Below are positions 14,504 to 23,453 of a stretch of DNA of 44,564 nt, one piece after another. Each line of letters starts with the position of its first letter. The stretch's first letter is position 1. Source of the DNA: an uncultured Campylobacter sp. (GTDB lineage Bacteria; Campylobacterota; Campylobacteria; Campylobacterales; Campylobacteraceae); NCBI GenBank assembly GCA_900772495.1, contig CAAHEJ010000025.1, positions 1 through 44,564 of the forward strand. The letters run 5' to 3'. Both the position numbers and the translations under genes were made by a program. A model generated the notes under the pieces. The model had not been told where the DNA came from and did no database searches. It was given only the letters and a program-made list of their open reading frames with translations.

Positions 14504-15121
14504 TCACTCACTAATGCAGTTTTCAAACAAAAATTTATGCTCATCTGGCAAGGCGTTATATATGGCGTGAGCGAGCTTTTGTATCTCCCAAAGTGCGCTT
14601 TTGCCACTTCTTAAATGCAAGAAATTTTGCAAAGAGCGCGCATTTATAGTCCAAGTAAGCTCGGTTTTGTAGCTTTCGACTAGGCAATACTTTGCTATGT
14701 CAAGGCTGATGGTGCTTTGTAGGATAAGGCGTAGGTTTTCAAGTGCCGCTATGCTCGCATTATCCACACTTTCATTGCCGCTTAACACAAGATATTTGGC
14801 GGCTCGCTCAAACTCGCCTTGCTTAAATTCGCTTTCATTTCGCAGTTCTTTAAGGGTGTAGCGCGTGGATTTGACGCTCAAACTTGCGTGGCGATGGCGG
14901 GCAAGTTCTTGCAAGCACGCCCGCGAAATGCCCTGAATGTAAAAGGTGTAGTTTAAATGCTCCAAAGTCGAAGCGTGCTTGAATTTGTTGCCTACTCTGT
15001 CGATAAGCTCTTTATCCACAGCCCCGCCGTCATCGCTTTTGGCAAAGCTTTGCCAGCAGGTGCGTATGGCGTGGGAACAGACTTTTAAGTCAGTGTATGA
15101 AAGTAAGGTTATTTTCATCAT
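14504..15121 (-). CDS. thyX: Flavin-dependent thymidylate synthase
   Basis: Makes dTMP from dUMP using methylenetetrahydrofolate and FAD/NADPH. The 205-residue protein has the diagnostic ThyX motif RHR-X7-S (RHRHASLSVKSTR, about 75-87) and the conserved KFKHASTLEHLNYTFYIQGI and SYKTELTWTINARSLQNF segments. It is tandem to a second ATG at 15118, which gives a better spacing from AAGGA and is the likelier start. In C. jejuni thyX also lies beside pyrG (Cj0026c-Cj0027), transcribed divergently as here. This places both pyrimidine nucleotide steps together. Confidence 0.96.
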   Translation of the reverse strand: MMKITLLSYTDLKVCSHAIRTCWQSFAKSDDGGAVDKELIDRVGNKFKHASTLEHLNYTFYIQGISRACLQELARHRHASLSVKSTRYTLKELRNESEFKQGEFERAAKYLVLSGNESVDNASIAALENLRLILQSTISLDIAKYCLVESYKTELTWTINARSLQNFLHLRSGKSALWEIQKLAHAIYNALPDEHKFLFENCISE

Positions 15122-15282
15122 TTGTCCTTTATGGCGTGGCTTTTGTGCGCTTTTGCAAATCTTGCTCGATGAGCTTAAATGCGCCCTTTATGCTCGCGCA
15201 AATTCAAGCATTCCAAAGCCCTTGCCTTGTAAAATCATCAAATTTAAGGCTTAAATTTGCCTTGTCAAAATACTTGCGAAAT

Positions 15283-15288
15283 TATAAT
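15283..15288 (+). promoter_or_regulatory. Probable pyrG promoter (-10 box)
   Basis: TATAAT, with TTGTCA 15 bases upstream. The leader to the pyrG ATG would be about 190 bases of AT-rich DNA containing a short GAGC-AAA-GCTC hairpin; a closer TAAAAT is an alternative -10. The gap 15122-15483 holds this promoter and the thyX leader. No convincing gene is visible in it. Confidence 0.45.
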
Positions 15289-15483
15289 CAAGTAGAGTGA
15301 ATTTTAGTTTAAATTTTTGCAAAATTTTGTTTTAAAATTCATAAATTTAGGCTAAAATTTGCCAAGCAAATGTAAAAATTTGCGCCAAAGCGTGAATTTT
15401 TAGGCAAACAAACAGAGCAAAGCTCATAAAATGGGATTTATATAAGATAAATTTAGCGCAAAGTGCTAAAAGAAAGAAAGATT

Positions 15484-17118
15484 ATGAAACACACCAAATA
15501 CATTTTCATCACGGGCGGAGTGTTAAGCTCTCTTGGCAAGGGCATTGCCGCAGCAAGCATAGCAGCGCTTCTTAAAAATTCGGGGCTTAAAGTAAGCATT
15601 TTAAAGGCAGACCCTTACATAAATGTCGACCCCGGCACGATGAGTCCTTTTGAGCACGGCGAAGTGTTTGTTACGCAGGACGGTGCTGAGACGGATTTGG
15701 ATTTGGGGCATTATGAGCGTTTTTTGGACGAAAATTTAAGCCAGCTTAACAATTTCACCACAGGCAAGGTGTATCAAAGCGTGATAGAAAAGGAACGGCG
15801 TGGGGATTATCTTGGCAAAACCATACAAGTGATACCGCATATCGTGGGCGAAATCAAAGAACGCATCGTAAAAGCGGGGCTTGGCAAGGACATACTCATC
15901 GTAGAAATCGGCGGCACTGTGGGCGACATCGAGGGCTTGCCCTTTTTGGAAGCCATTCGTGCCTTGCGCCTAGAAGTAGGCAAAATGGGCGCGATGAATA
16001 TCCACTTAACCCTTGTGCCGTTGATTAAAACCACAGGCGAGCTTAAAACAAAGCCCACGCAACACAGCGTTGGCGAGCTTCGCCGCATAGGCATAAGCCC
16101 AGATATGATAATTTGCCGCTGTGAAAAGCCGCTTGATAAGGATTTAAAGCTCAAAATCGCCATTTCTTGCGGCGTGGAGAAAGATTGTGTCATCGAAAGT
16201 GTCGATGCAAAGAGCATTTACCAAATACCGCTGAATTTCTTAAAGCAAGACATACTCGCTAGCATAGCAAGTTTGCTGAATTTAAAGCCCTTAAAGCCCG
16301 ATATGAAAGAGTGGGACAAGCTCGTGCGCCGTGTGCTTGCGCCTAAAAATGAGCTGCAAATCGCCTTTGTGGGCAAATACATTGACTTAAAAGAAAGCTA
16401 CAAAAGCCTAACAGAAGCCATTATCCACGCTGGTGCTGCGCTTAATGCGCGAGTAAAGCTCAAATGGATAGACAGCGAAAAACTTGAAAGCCTAGATGAA
16501 AGCAAGGTGTTTAAGGACATAAGCGGGATTTTAGTGGCTGGGGGCTTTGGCGAGCGGGGCATTGAGGGCAAAATCAAAGCCATAACTTTCGCTCGCACGC
16601 GTAAAATTCCATTTTTAGGCATTTGTCTTGGTATGCAGCTTGTTTTAGTGGAGTTTGCGCGCAATGTGCTTGGCTTAAAAGACGCGCATTCTACTGAATT
16701 TAACCCTAAAACCAAAAACCCTGTCGTTTTTCTCATTGATGAGTTTATAAATAGTGCAGGCGAAAAGCAAATCCGCACCCAAAAAAGCCCGCTTGGAGGC
16801 ACGATGAGACTTGGAGCGTATGAATGTGCTATCAAGCCAAAAAGCCTTTTAAGCGAGATTTATGAGGGCAAAAAAAGCATCAATGAGCGACACAGACACC
16901 GCTTTGAAGCAAACCCACGCTACAAAAAGGACTATGAAAAAAATGGACTTATCATAAGCGGCGAAAGTAGTGGGCTTATCGAGGTTGTAGAGCTTGCAAA
17001 GCACCCATTTTTCATCGGCGTGCAGTTTCACCCTGAATTTACTTCGCATTTAGTGCGTGCAAATCCCGTTATACTAGCGTTTATCAAAGAAGCGAGCGAG
17101 TATGAAAGAGCTGAGTAA
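15484..17118 (+). CDS. pyrG: CTP synthase
   Basis: Converts UTP to CTP with ATP and glutamine. The 544-residue protein has an N-terminal synthetase domain with ITGGVLSSLGKG (P-loop) and FEHGEVFVTQDGAETDLDLG, and a C-terminal class I glutaminase domain with the nucleophile Cys381 in LGICLGMQLV and the His-Glu of QFHPEFTS. The start at 15484 (MKHTKYIFITGG) is the family start; an ATG-like extension seven codons upstream lacks support. Its last 17 bases overlap recJ, so the two are probably coupled, as in C. jejuni Cj0027-Cj0028. Confidence 0.97.
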   Translation: MKHTKYIFITGGVLSSLGKGIAAASIAALLKNSGLKVSILKADPYINVDPGTMSPFEHGEVFVTQDGAETDLDLGHYERFLDENLSQLNNFTTGKVYQSVIEKERRGDYLGKTIQVIPHIVGEIKERIVKAGLGKDILIVEIGGTVGDIEGLPFLEAIRALRLEVGKMGAMNIHLTLVPLIKTTGELKTKPTQHSVGELRRIGISPDMIICRCEKPLDKDLKLKIAISCGVEKDCVIESVDAKSIYQIPLNFLKQDILASIASLLNLKPLKPDMKEWDKLVRRVLAPKNELQIAFVGKYIDLKESYKSLTEAIIHAGAALNARVKLKWIDSEKLESLDESKVFKDISGILVAGGFGERGIEGKIKAITFARTRKIPFLGICLGMQLVLVEFARNVLGLKDAHSTEFNPKTKNPVVFLIDEFINSAGEKQIRTQKSPLGGTMRLGAYECAIKPKSLLSEIYEGKKSINERHRHRFEANPRYKKDYEKNGLIISGESSGLIEVVELAKHPFFIGVQFHPEFTSHLVRANPVILAFIKEASEYERAE

Positions 17119-18694
17119 GGAAGAAATTCGCCAAATTTTAGCGACTCGTTTTGCAAAGGACACGCGCAAAAGCCTTGCGGATTTGCCCTTGCCAGCCACG
17201 CTTAAAGACAATTTCAAAGCCGCAAAGCGCATAAAAGCGGCGATTGAAAAGGCTGAAAAAATCGCCATTGTTGGAGACTATGATGTTGATGGAATCGTCT
17301 CTTGCGTGATGATGGCTGAATTTTTTGACGAACTTGGAGTGGATTATGTGGTGAAAATCCCAAACCGCTTTAAAGACGGCTACGGCTTAAACGCAGACAT
17401 TGTCCGCGAGCTAGATGCCACGCTTATCATCACTGTGGATAATGGCATAGGTGCTGTGGAAGCGGGCGAGCTTTGCAAGCAAAGGGGCGTGGATTTAATC
17501 ATCACGGACCATCACATACCGCCACAAACCTTGCCACAAGCCTATGCTATCATCAACCCAAAGCAAAAGGACGATGAATTTGCGGACATTGAGATTTGCG
17601 GAGCGCAAGTGGCGTGGTATTTGCTGGCGGCTTTAAAAGAAGAATGCAAGCTTAAATTTGATTTGGGTAAATTTTTAGAACTGCTTGCCATAGCCATAAT
17701 GGCTGATATGATGGAATTGCGCGACTTAAACCGCGTTTTGGTGCGTGAGGGCATAAAGCGCATAAATTCGTCCAAACGCCCAGCCTTTCGCGCCATAAAA
17801 CAGCTTTACAATAAAGATAAATTCAGCCTTGATAACATAAGCTTTCTCATCGCGCCCTTAATCAACAGCGCAGGGCGAATGAACGATGCAAATGTGAGCT
17901 TTGAATTTTTATACACGCGCAGTTTTGAAAAGGCGTTTAAACTTTTAGAGCAAATTATCGCCTTTAACGACAAGCGCAAAAGTGAGGAAAAAAGGCTTTT
18001 TGAGGCGTCTTTGTCTCAAATAAGTGCTGATGATAAGGTAGTCGTAGTAAGTGGCAAGGGCTGGCACGAGGGCGTTTTGGGCATAGTGGCAAGCCGCCTT
18101 GCAAGGCATTTTGGCAAGCCCGCCTTTGTGTTTAGTGAATTTGAGGACAAGGCAAAGGGCAGCGGGCGAAGTGTCGGACAAATCGACATTATAGAGCTTT
18201 GCGAGACACAAAAAGAGCTATTTTTAAGCTACGGCGGACACAAGGGCGCTGGCGGAATGCTAATTGAGCTTGAAAATTTAAGCACCTTAAAGGCAAATTT
18301 AAATGAGCAATGCGCTCAAATTCCAAGCGAAAAATTTATAAGCAATGATGAAATTTTAGGCATTTTGCCCTTAAAGAGCGTGGATTTTGATTTGCTTTCA
18401 ATGCTGGATTTTTTCGAGCCTTTTGGACACAAAAACCCGCGCCCCTTGTTTGAATTTAAAAATGTGCGCGTGAAAAGTGCTAAAACGCTTGGCAAGGAAG
18501 GACGGCATTTAAGGCTTGTTTTGGGCGATGAAAACACGAGCGTTCAAGCGGTGTTTTTTGATTTTGACAAAGAAATCAAAAACGGACAAAGCATTTCTTT
18601 CATCGCAAATGTCAGCAAAAACGACTTTGGCGGCAGCATAAACCCGCAGCTTGTCATCAAAAGCGTAAAGGACGAAAATGAAAAAATGGTTTGA
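17102..18694 (+). CDS. recJ: Single-strand-specific 5'-3' exonuclease RecJ
   Basis: DHH-superfamily nuclease for recombination and repair, acting with a RecQ-type helicase or at gaps. The 530-residue protein has the metal-binding motifs GDYDVDG (about 58-64), VDNGIG, the signature TDHH at about 135-138, and the DHHA1-domain glycine motif GGHKGAGGM. Its length matches the Campylobacter form, which is shorter than E. coli RecJ. The start overlaps pyrG by 17 bases and the end overlaps the next gene by 17 bases, indicating a three-gene operon. Confidence 0.95.
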   Translation: MKELSKEEIRQILATRFAKDTRKSLADLPLPATLKDNFKAAKRIKAAIEKAEKIAIVGDYDVDGIVSCVMMAEFFDELGVDYVVKIPNRFKDGYGLNADIVRELDATLIITVDNGIGAVEAGELCKQRGVDLIITDHHIPPQTLPQAYAIINPKQKDDEFADIEICGAQVAWYLLAALKEECKLKFDLGKFLELLAIAIMADMMELRDLNRVLVREGIKRINSSKRPAFRAIKQLYNKDKFSLDNISFLIAPLINSAGRMNDANVSFEFLYTRSFEKAFKLLEQIIAFNDKRKSEEKRLFEASLSQISADDKVVVVSGKGWHEGVLGIVASRLARHFGKPAFVFSEFEDKAKGSGRSVGQIDIIELCETQKELFLSYGGHKGAGGMLIELENLSTLKANLNEQCAQIPSEKFISNDEILGILPLKSVDFDLLSMLDFFEPFGHKNPRPLFEFKNVRVKSAKTLGKEGRHLRLVLGDENTSVQAVFFDFDKEIKNGQSISFIANVSKNDFGGSINPQLVIKSVKDENEKMV

Positions 18695-19025
18695 TGAGGA
18701 TTATGAATTTGAGCTTGAAGTAAGGGGCTTTTTGCGTGGCGATAAAACTGAGGGGTATTGCCGAAATGGCGAAGAAATCGGCGACAGCTACAAATGCACC
18801 TATGGTTGCCCCACGAATTCGCAAGGGCAAGGCATTTGCTCGAAAATGATGATACTATTTCCGCTTATGGAGGCGGTGCGAAGTGGCGGAGATTTGCGAA
18901 ATTTAGGCGGACAGAGCAAATTCAGCAAGGATATAGTTTGCCCCGATGGTTGCGTGATTTTCAAACTCACAGCCAACAAAACAAACAAGCCAAATTTCTT
19001 TAAAGTCATCAACGAAAGCAAATAA
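18678..19025 (+). CDS. TIGR04076-like small protein
   Basis: A 115-residue cytoplasmic protein. The pattern of a short beta strand (FELEVRGF), a Cys-containing GYCRNGEEIGDSY, then GQGICSKMMILFPLMEAVRSGG and a late CPDG followed by VIFKL agrees with what I recall of the TIGR04076 family, whose function is unknown. Four or more conserved Cys suggest metal binding. It starts inside the 3' end of recJ (17-base overlap) with GGACGAAA before the ATG. It is probably translated from the pyrG-recJ message, but a role in repair is not implied by that alone. Confidence 0.6.
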   Translation: MKKWFDEDYEFELEVRGFLRGDKTEGYCRNGEEIGDSYKCTYGCPTNSQGQGICSKMMILFPLMEAVRSGGDLRNLGGQSKFSKDIVCPDGCVIFKLTANKTNKPNFFKVINESK

Positions 19026-19105
19026 TCACAAACACAAAGTCAAATGATTTACACTTGGTTAATGCCTTGATATTACAATGGTTTATAAAAACAAAAGGAG
19101 ATGAA

Positions 19106-20176
19106 ATGAAAAAGTGGTTCTTGTGTCTTTTGTGCTTTTGCTTTGTTTATGCAAATGATGACATTGTGATTGATGAGCATTATTTTAATCAAATGCTTTA
19201 TAGTCTCATCTTTGGGGCAAGTTGTGATGAAAAAGTAGCACATCAACACTCGGCTTTTAGCCCAAATACCATTACCGTGTATAATGGCAGCAGTATTGAT
19301 GGCTTAAAATACGATGAAAACTCCAAACAAAGCAAAATCATTCGCTTTGCGGGCAATTTTTTAGTGGGCGGGATAAAAGAAAATGCAAATTTTATCAGTG
19401 CTGACAGAGCCATTTCTTACGCTCTGCAAAATGACACTTTGAGCGTGAAAAGTGTTTGCGATAAGCAAAGTTTTAGCATTTTGCACTTTAAAAACGGCGA
19501 TTTTAACATAAAACTAGGCACAAATCCCACAAAAGAGCTTGCCATAGTAATCAACGCAAATTCATCTATGCAAAAATACAATGCCGCACTCAAAGAAATA
19601 GCCCCTTTTATCGCTCAAAATATCTTTAAAGACGGACAAAACTACGCTAAAATCTCGCTTGTGTCTTTTTCTGGCTTAGATTCAACCGAGCTTGGCACAT
19701 TTTATGATGAGCAAAGTTTCACAAAGGCTTTAAACAAGATAAAAAGCAAGAACGCGCAGACAAGAATGCTTAATCTTTCTTTGATTAAGGCTATGTCAAA
19801 TTTTACAAAGGACAATGGCTTGACAAAGGAAATTTATCTCATCAGCAACGCTGAGCCAAGCGATATGCAAAACTCTCAAAAGGTGCTTACTTTAACGAGC
19901 AATCTTAATCAAAACATAGTCAAAAACTCCAAAAACAAAGCGCAAAACCTTGTGAAAATTCACACCTTTGCCATCGGGGCTGATTTAAAATACCTTAAAG
20001 ATTTAGCCCAAGCTACAAATGGCACTTATCATAATGCGGGCAATGCTTATGATTTTAAAAAGCAAATTCTTACCACAAGCAACGATGGCAAGGACTTTGA
20101 TATGCGTAAAATCGACAAAGAAATAAGAATCAACAAGGCACACAAAGCCTACGACCCTGATAACCCTGATGAGTGA
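19106..20176 (+). CDS. Secreted VWA-like domain protein with a degenerate metal site
   Basis: A 356-residue protein with a signal peptide (MKKWFLCLLCFCFVYA). A von Willebrand factor A-like fold spans about 145-320, recognisable from the hydrophobic strand AIVINANSSM, SLVSFSG, the TRMLNLSLIKAM helix, IYLISNAEP and VKIHTFAIGADLKYLKDLAQ. In ordinary VWA domains the first motif is DxSxS; here it is N150-A-N-S-S154, so the usual Mg2+ site has lost its Asp. The start at 19106 is supported by the strong SD AAGGAG five bases upstream. A TACAAT box at 19074-19079 suggests its own promoter. It is probably periplasmic; the function is unknown. Confidence 0.7.
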   Translation: MKKWFLCLLCFCFVYANDDIVIDEHYFNQMLYSLIFGASCDEKVAHQHSAFSPNTITVYNGSSIDGLKYDENSKQSKIIRFAGNFLVGGIKENANFISADRAISYALQNDTLSVKSVCDKQSFSILHFKNGDFNIKLGTNPTKELAIVINANSSMQKYNAALKEIAPFIAQNIFKDGQNYAKISLVSFSGLDSTELGTFYDEQSFTKALNKIKSKNAQTRMLNLSLIKAMSNFTKDNGLTKEIYLISNAEPSDMQNSQKVLTLTSNLNQNIVKNSKNKAQNLVKIHTFAIGADLKYLKDLAQATNGTYHNAGNAYDFKKQILTTSNDGKDFDMRKIDKEIRINKAHKAYDPDNPDE

Positions 20177-20280
20177 TTTGGCTTTGTTTTGTGTGAATTT
20201 GCTTGTGGCTGAATTTAAGGTTTAGCCTAAGCTAAATAAAAGCAAACAAAGATATTAACAAGCCTTGTTTTATCGCACTT

Positions 20281-20886
20281 TTATGGCTTAATGCAATTTT
20301 TGCACGCTAAAAGAATTTTATCATCAAGCCATTTTATATTTGGCGTTATAAAATTTTCTAGGCAATGCGTTGTTTTATCGTATTTAAAAATTTTTTTACA
20401 CTGCTTTGTGTTGTCAAACAAAATGATTTTATCGCAAAATTCAAACACTTTTGAAAGGTTGCGCAAAGATTCATCAAAGCGTTTATCAATAATGCGCTCA
20501 TCAACGCCGTGTCCGCCTTTTTCTACCCTTGCTCTTACTCTTTCTTTGGCTATTTGTGGCGTATTTACGCCCACATAATAAAGCTGAATTTTGTAATCCT
20601 TGCTTTTTAGTTCTTTGAAAAGATTAAGTATGCTTTTGCCGCAAAGCGTTGTTTCTTGGTTGAAATTTGCGCTCATTTGGATACAATTTTGACGCACTTT
20701 TAGGGCTATTTTAGCGGCTTTAAATTGGTCGTTTGGATTTTTCCAACTCCCAAAACTACTGACAAATTCATCGGTGTTTATGCGTGTGCCAAAGTATTTG
20801 TTTCTTAAAAGCTCATCATAATAAAGCGTGCTTTTGCCCGCTCCGTTAATGCCCGCAAAGATAAAAGCCGTAGGCTTTGCATTCAT
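20281..20886 (-). CDS. Zeta toxin-like P-loop kinase
   Basis: A 201-residue protein with Walker A AGINGAGKST (11-20), the following RINTDEFVSSFGSW substrate segment and a late RVRARVEKGGHGVDERIIDKR region. This is the pattern of zeta-toxin/ZTL family kinases; some members phosphorylate UDP-N-acetylglucosamine and block wall synthesis. No epsilon-like or other antitoxin gene lies next to it: 156 upstream bases hold no small ORF with an SD, and downstream is the convergent VWA-like gene. It may therefore be a solitary family member with a different substrate. AAAAGGAC precedes the ATG. Confidence 0.75.
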   Translation of the reverse strand: MNAKPTAFIFAGINGAGKSTLYYDELLRNKYFGTRINTDEFVSSFGSWKNPNDQFKAAKIALKVRQNCIQMSANFNQETTLCGKSILNLFKELKSKDYKIQLYYVGVNTPQIAKERVRARVEKGGHGVDERIIDKRFDESLRNLSKVFEFCDKIILFDNTKQCKKIFKYDKTTHCLENFITPNIKWLDDKILLACKNCIKP

Positions 20887-20943
20887 ATTTTTTGTCCTTT
20901 TTTGTGTTTATTTTAGCACATTTTCACTCATTTTAAATTTAAA

Positions 20944-20967
20944 AAATTCAAATTCAAATTCAAATTC
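20944..20967. repeat. Hexanucleotide tandem repeat (AAATTC)x4
   Basis: Four perfect AAATTC units in the spacer between the zeta-like kinase and the zinc transporter genes, upstream of the former. Short tandem repeats in Campylobacter can vary by slippage. A six-base unit at this site could only alter spacing, not a reading frame. Confidence 0.7.
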
Positions 20968-21042
20968 CACGCGCAAAATTTTCGCCCGTTTAGTATTTGA
21001 TTTAGCATTTCATTAAAAGCAAATTTAAATTCGTGCGAAAAT

Positions 21043-21879
21043 TTAGCCATTGAGCAAAAGTAAGCTAAACGCCATCACGCCCATTCCCACGAGCAAACCA
21101 TAAAGGCAGTGATGAGCCTTGCCGTAGAATTTCGCCGCAGGCAAAAGCTCATCAAAAGAAATATACACCATTATCCCCGCCACAAGCGCAAAAATCACCG
21201 CTAGCACGGTTTCGCTCATAAAGGGCAAAAGCGCCAAAGCACACACAAGCGCACCCAAAGGCTCGCTAAGCCCTGAAAGCGTGGCATACACAAAGGCTTT
21301 TTTCTTGCTGCCTGTGGAGTGATAAATCGGCAAGGACACCATCATACCCTCTGGTATGTTGTGTATCATCACAGCCAAAGCTATCACAAGCCCGAAAGAA
21401 AAGTCGCTCAGCGTAGATATAAAGGTCGCAAAGCCCTCAGGGAAGTTATGTAGGGCGATGATGATAGCAAGCAAAACGCCCATTCTTTGCAGCTTTTTGG
21501 TGTGATATGGAGCTTTTTGCTCACCCACAAGCTCGAATTTAAGCTCTTTGTAGGCGTTTTGTTCTTGCTTGTGCAAGTCATTTGGTATGAGTTTATCCAC
21601 AAGGGCTGAGAGCAAAATGCCTATAAAAAAGCACACCAAGCCCAAAATCTTGTCCCAAATGCCTAAATTTAGGCTAGAAAACCCCTCAAAAGCCTCAGGC
21701 AAAATCTCCATAAAAGAGATATAAATCATCACGCCCGCTGAAAAGCTAAGCCCTATGGATAAGACTTTTGGGCTGTCTTTTTTGAGAAAAAACACCGCCA
21801 CAGCACCGATACAGGTAGAAATCCCAGCAAGCAAGGACAGCAAAAAGGCGATGAAAATTTGATAAGTGCTAAATTCCAT
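21043..21879 (-). CDS. zupT: ZIP family zinc/divalent metal transporter
   Basis: A 278-residue inner-membrane importer of Zn2+ and related metals. Eight hydrophobic helices surround the two metal-binding signatures HNFPEG (144-149) and HNIPEG (173-178). A charged cytoplasmic loop (about 98-130) follows the third helix, and SEPLG occurs at about 205. These mark the ZupT group, which is also found in C. jejuni. The ATG at 21879 follows an A/G-rich stretch. An extended -10, TGCTATCAT, lies at 21916-21924 on the minus strand. It is transcribed away from the sbmA-like gene. Confidence 0.9.
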   Translation of the reverse strand: MEFSTYQIFIAFLLSLLAGISTCIGAVAVFFLKKDSPKVLSIGLSFSAGVMIYISFMEILPEAFEGFSSLNLGIWDKILGLVCFFIGILLSALVDKLIPNDLHKQEQNAYKELKFELVGEQKAPYHTKKLQRMGVLLAIIIALHNFPEGFATFISTLSDFSFGLVIALAVMIHNIPEGMMVSLPIYHSTGSKKKAFVYATLSGLSEPLGALVCALALLPFMSETVLAVIFALVAGIMVYISFDELLPAAKFYGKAHHCLYGLLVGMGVMAFSLLLLNG

Positions 21880-21978
21880 TTGCTTTCTTTCGTTTGAAAC
21901 TCATTTAAAAATAAAATGATAGCATAAAATAACATAAATTTGGTGTTTTTTGTGGTGCTTTCATTTGTCTTTTTTTAC

Positions 21979-21984
21979 TACAAT
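21979..21984 (+). promoter_or_regulatory. Probable promoter of the sbmA-like gene (-10 box)
   Basis: TACAAT after a T-rich run. The predicted leader is about 15-20 bases and contains AAGGA six bases before the ATG at 22007. Confidence 0.45.
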
Positions 21985-22006
21985 ACTTTTTTTGTAAGGA
22001 AAATTT

Positions 22007-23419
22007 ATGTTTAAATCCTTTTTTAGCACGCCAAAATGGGCGTTGTGGGCGTATGGCGGGCTTTTTTTGCTGCTCTTTTTTCTCTACATACAAACAAGCC
22101 TAAATGTCGCTATAAACGAGTGGTATAAGGACTTTTATGACATTTTGCAAAAGCCAAAAATTCAAAGCAAAGTCGAGCAAAAAGCAAGGCAAGATGATGA
22201 AACACAAGGTCAAATTTTAAGCCAAGATGAGTTTTTAAACGCCGTAAAAGCCCTAAATTTAGAGCTTTTAAACGATGATAATCAAAGCCTAAATTTCGCG
22301 CTCATTTACGACAAAGCCAAAGAATTTAGCACGCAAAATTCAGCGCAAATGCAAAATTTAAATTTTCAAGCACTCGCCGCGCAAAAAGGCATAAATTTAG
22401 ACATTTTTATCAGCACAGCCAAGCATTATGCCGCCGCAAAGGCAGCACAAGAAAAACTTGACGGGGCGAATTTCCTTAACAAATTTTCGCTTTATTTTTA
22501 CCAAAGCCTGCTCGAACACTTTTTTAACGCGCGCAGCATAAGCGGCGAAAACGCTTACAGCATAGGGATTTTTTACGCGATGATATGGGTTTTTCTTTGC
22601 ATAGCCTTGCCTTATGTCTTAATATCCACGATAAATGTGTATTTTGCGAGCATTTACGCACTCAAATGGCGCGAAGCGATGACTTTTGAGTATCTTGCCT
22701 TTTGGAAAGCAAAGGACGACAACATAGAAGGTAGCTCGCAGCGCATACAAGAGGACATTTACAACTTTTCTAAAATAGTAGAAAGCCTAGGGCTAGCCTT
22801 TATCCGCGCTTTGATGATACTTTTTGCCTTTATACCCATACTTTGGACTTTAAGCGGGGTTATCGCCGCGCCACTTTTTGAGGGCATAGATGAAAATTCC
22901 ATTTTCGCTCCGCTCAAACACATAGACGGGCTTTTGGTTTATGTCGCCCTTTTCATCAGCCTTGGCGGGCTTTTCATCTCGTGGTTTGTCGGCATAAAGC
23001 TACCTGGGCTTGAATACAACAACCAAAAAGCCGAAGCCGCCTTTCGTAAAGAACTTGTTTTTGCGGAGGATAACAGGCGTGATTATGCCACGCGTGAAAC
23101 GATGATAGAGCTTTTCACGGGGCTTAAATTCAACTACAAAAGGCTTTTTTTGCACTATGGATACTTTAACATTTGGCTCATCTTGTTTGAGCAAATCATC
23201 GTCATAGTGCCGTTTCTCATAGTCGCTCCGTCTTTGTTTGCTGGTGCTATCGGGCTTGGCGTGGTGATGCAAATGAACAATGCCTTTGACCAAGTGCGTA
23301 GCTCGTTTAGCGTTTTTATCACAAATTGGACAAAAATCACAGAATTAAGAAGCATACACAAGCGTTTGCGTGAATTTGAGGAAAATATCGAGTATAGGAA
23401 AAGAAAGCGCAATCAGTAG
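22007..23419 (+). CDS. sbmA: SbmA/BacA-type peptide transporter
   Basis: Inner-membrane protein of the SbmA/BacA family, proton-driven importers of antimicrobial peptides that resemble ABC exporter membrane domains without an ATPase. Family blocks are clear: INEWYKDFYDILQ, a helix with LKWREAMTFEYLAFW, EGSSQRIQEDIYNFSKIVES, VGIKLPGLEYNNQKAEAAFR-KELVFAEDN, and RSIHKRLREFE near the end. The 470 residues exceed E. coli SbmA (406). About 100 hydrophilic residues (about 50-155, Gln/Asn/Ala-rich) form an enlarged loop between the first and next membrane helices. The gene stands alone, converging with the glycosyltransferase gene 34 bases away. Confidence 0.85.
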   Translation: MFKSFFSTPKWALWAYGGLFLLLFFLYIQTSLNVAINEWYKDFYDILQKPKIQSKVEQKARQDDETQGQILSQDEFLNAVKALNLELLNDDNQSLNFALIYDKAKEFSTQNSAQMQNLNFQALAAQKGINLDIFISTAKHYAAAKAAQEKLDGANFLNKFSLYFYQSLLEHFFNARSISGENAYSIGIFYAMIWVFLCIALPYVLISTINVYFASIYALKWREAMTFEYLAFWKAKDDNIEGSSQRIQEDIYNFSKIVESLGLAFIRALMILFAFIPILWTLSGVIAAPLFEGIDENSIFAPLKHIDGLLVYVALFISLGGLFISWFVGIKLPGLEYNNQKAEAAFRKELVFAEDNRRDYATRETMIELFTGLKFNYKRLFLHYGYFNIWLILFEQIIVIVPFLIVAPSLFAGAIGLGVVMQMNNAFDQVRSSFSVFITNWTKITELRSIHKRLREFEENIEYRKRKRNQ

Positions 23420-23453
23420 CGGACTTGTTGGCAAACAACAATTTCATTCAGTT

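Noticed and set aside
15129..15238. Two short minus-strand frames upstream of thyX that would join by a one-base insertion into a 37-residue peptide
   Set aside because: No SD, no recognised family, and a frameshift must be assumed. It could be a remnant but cannot be supported.
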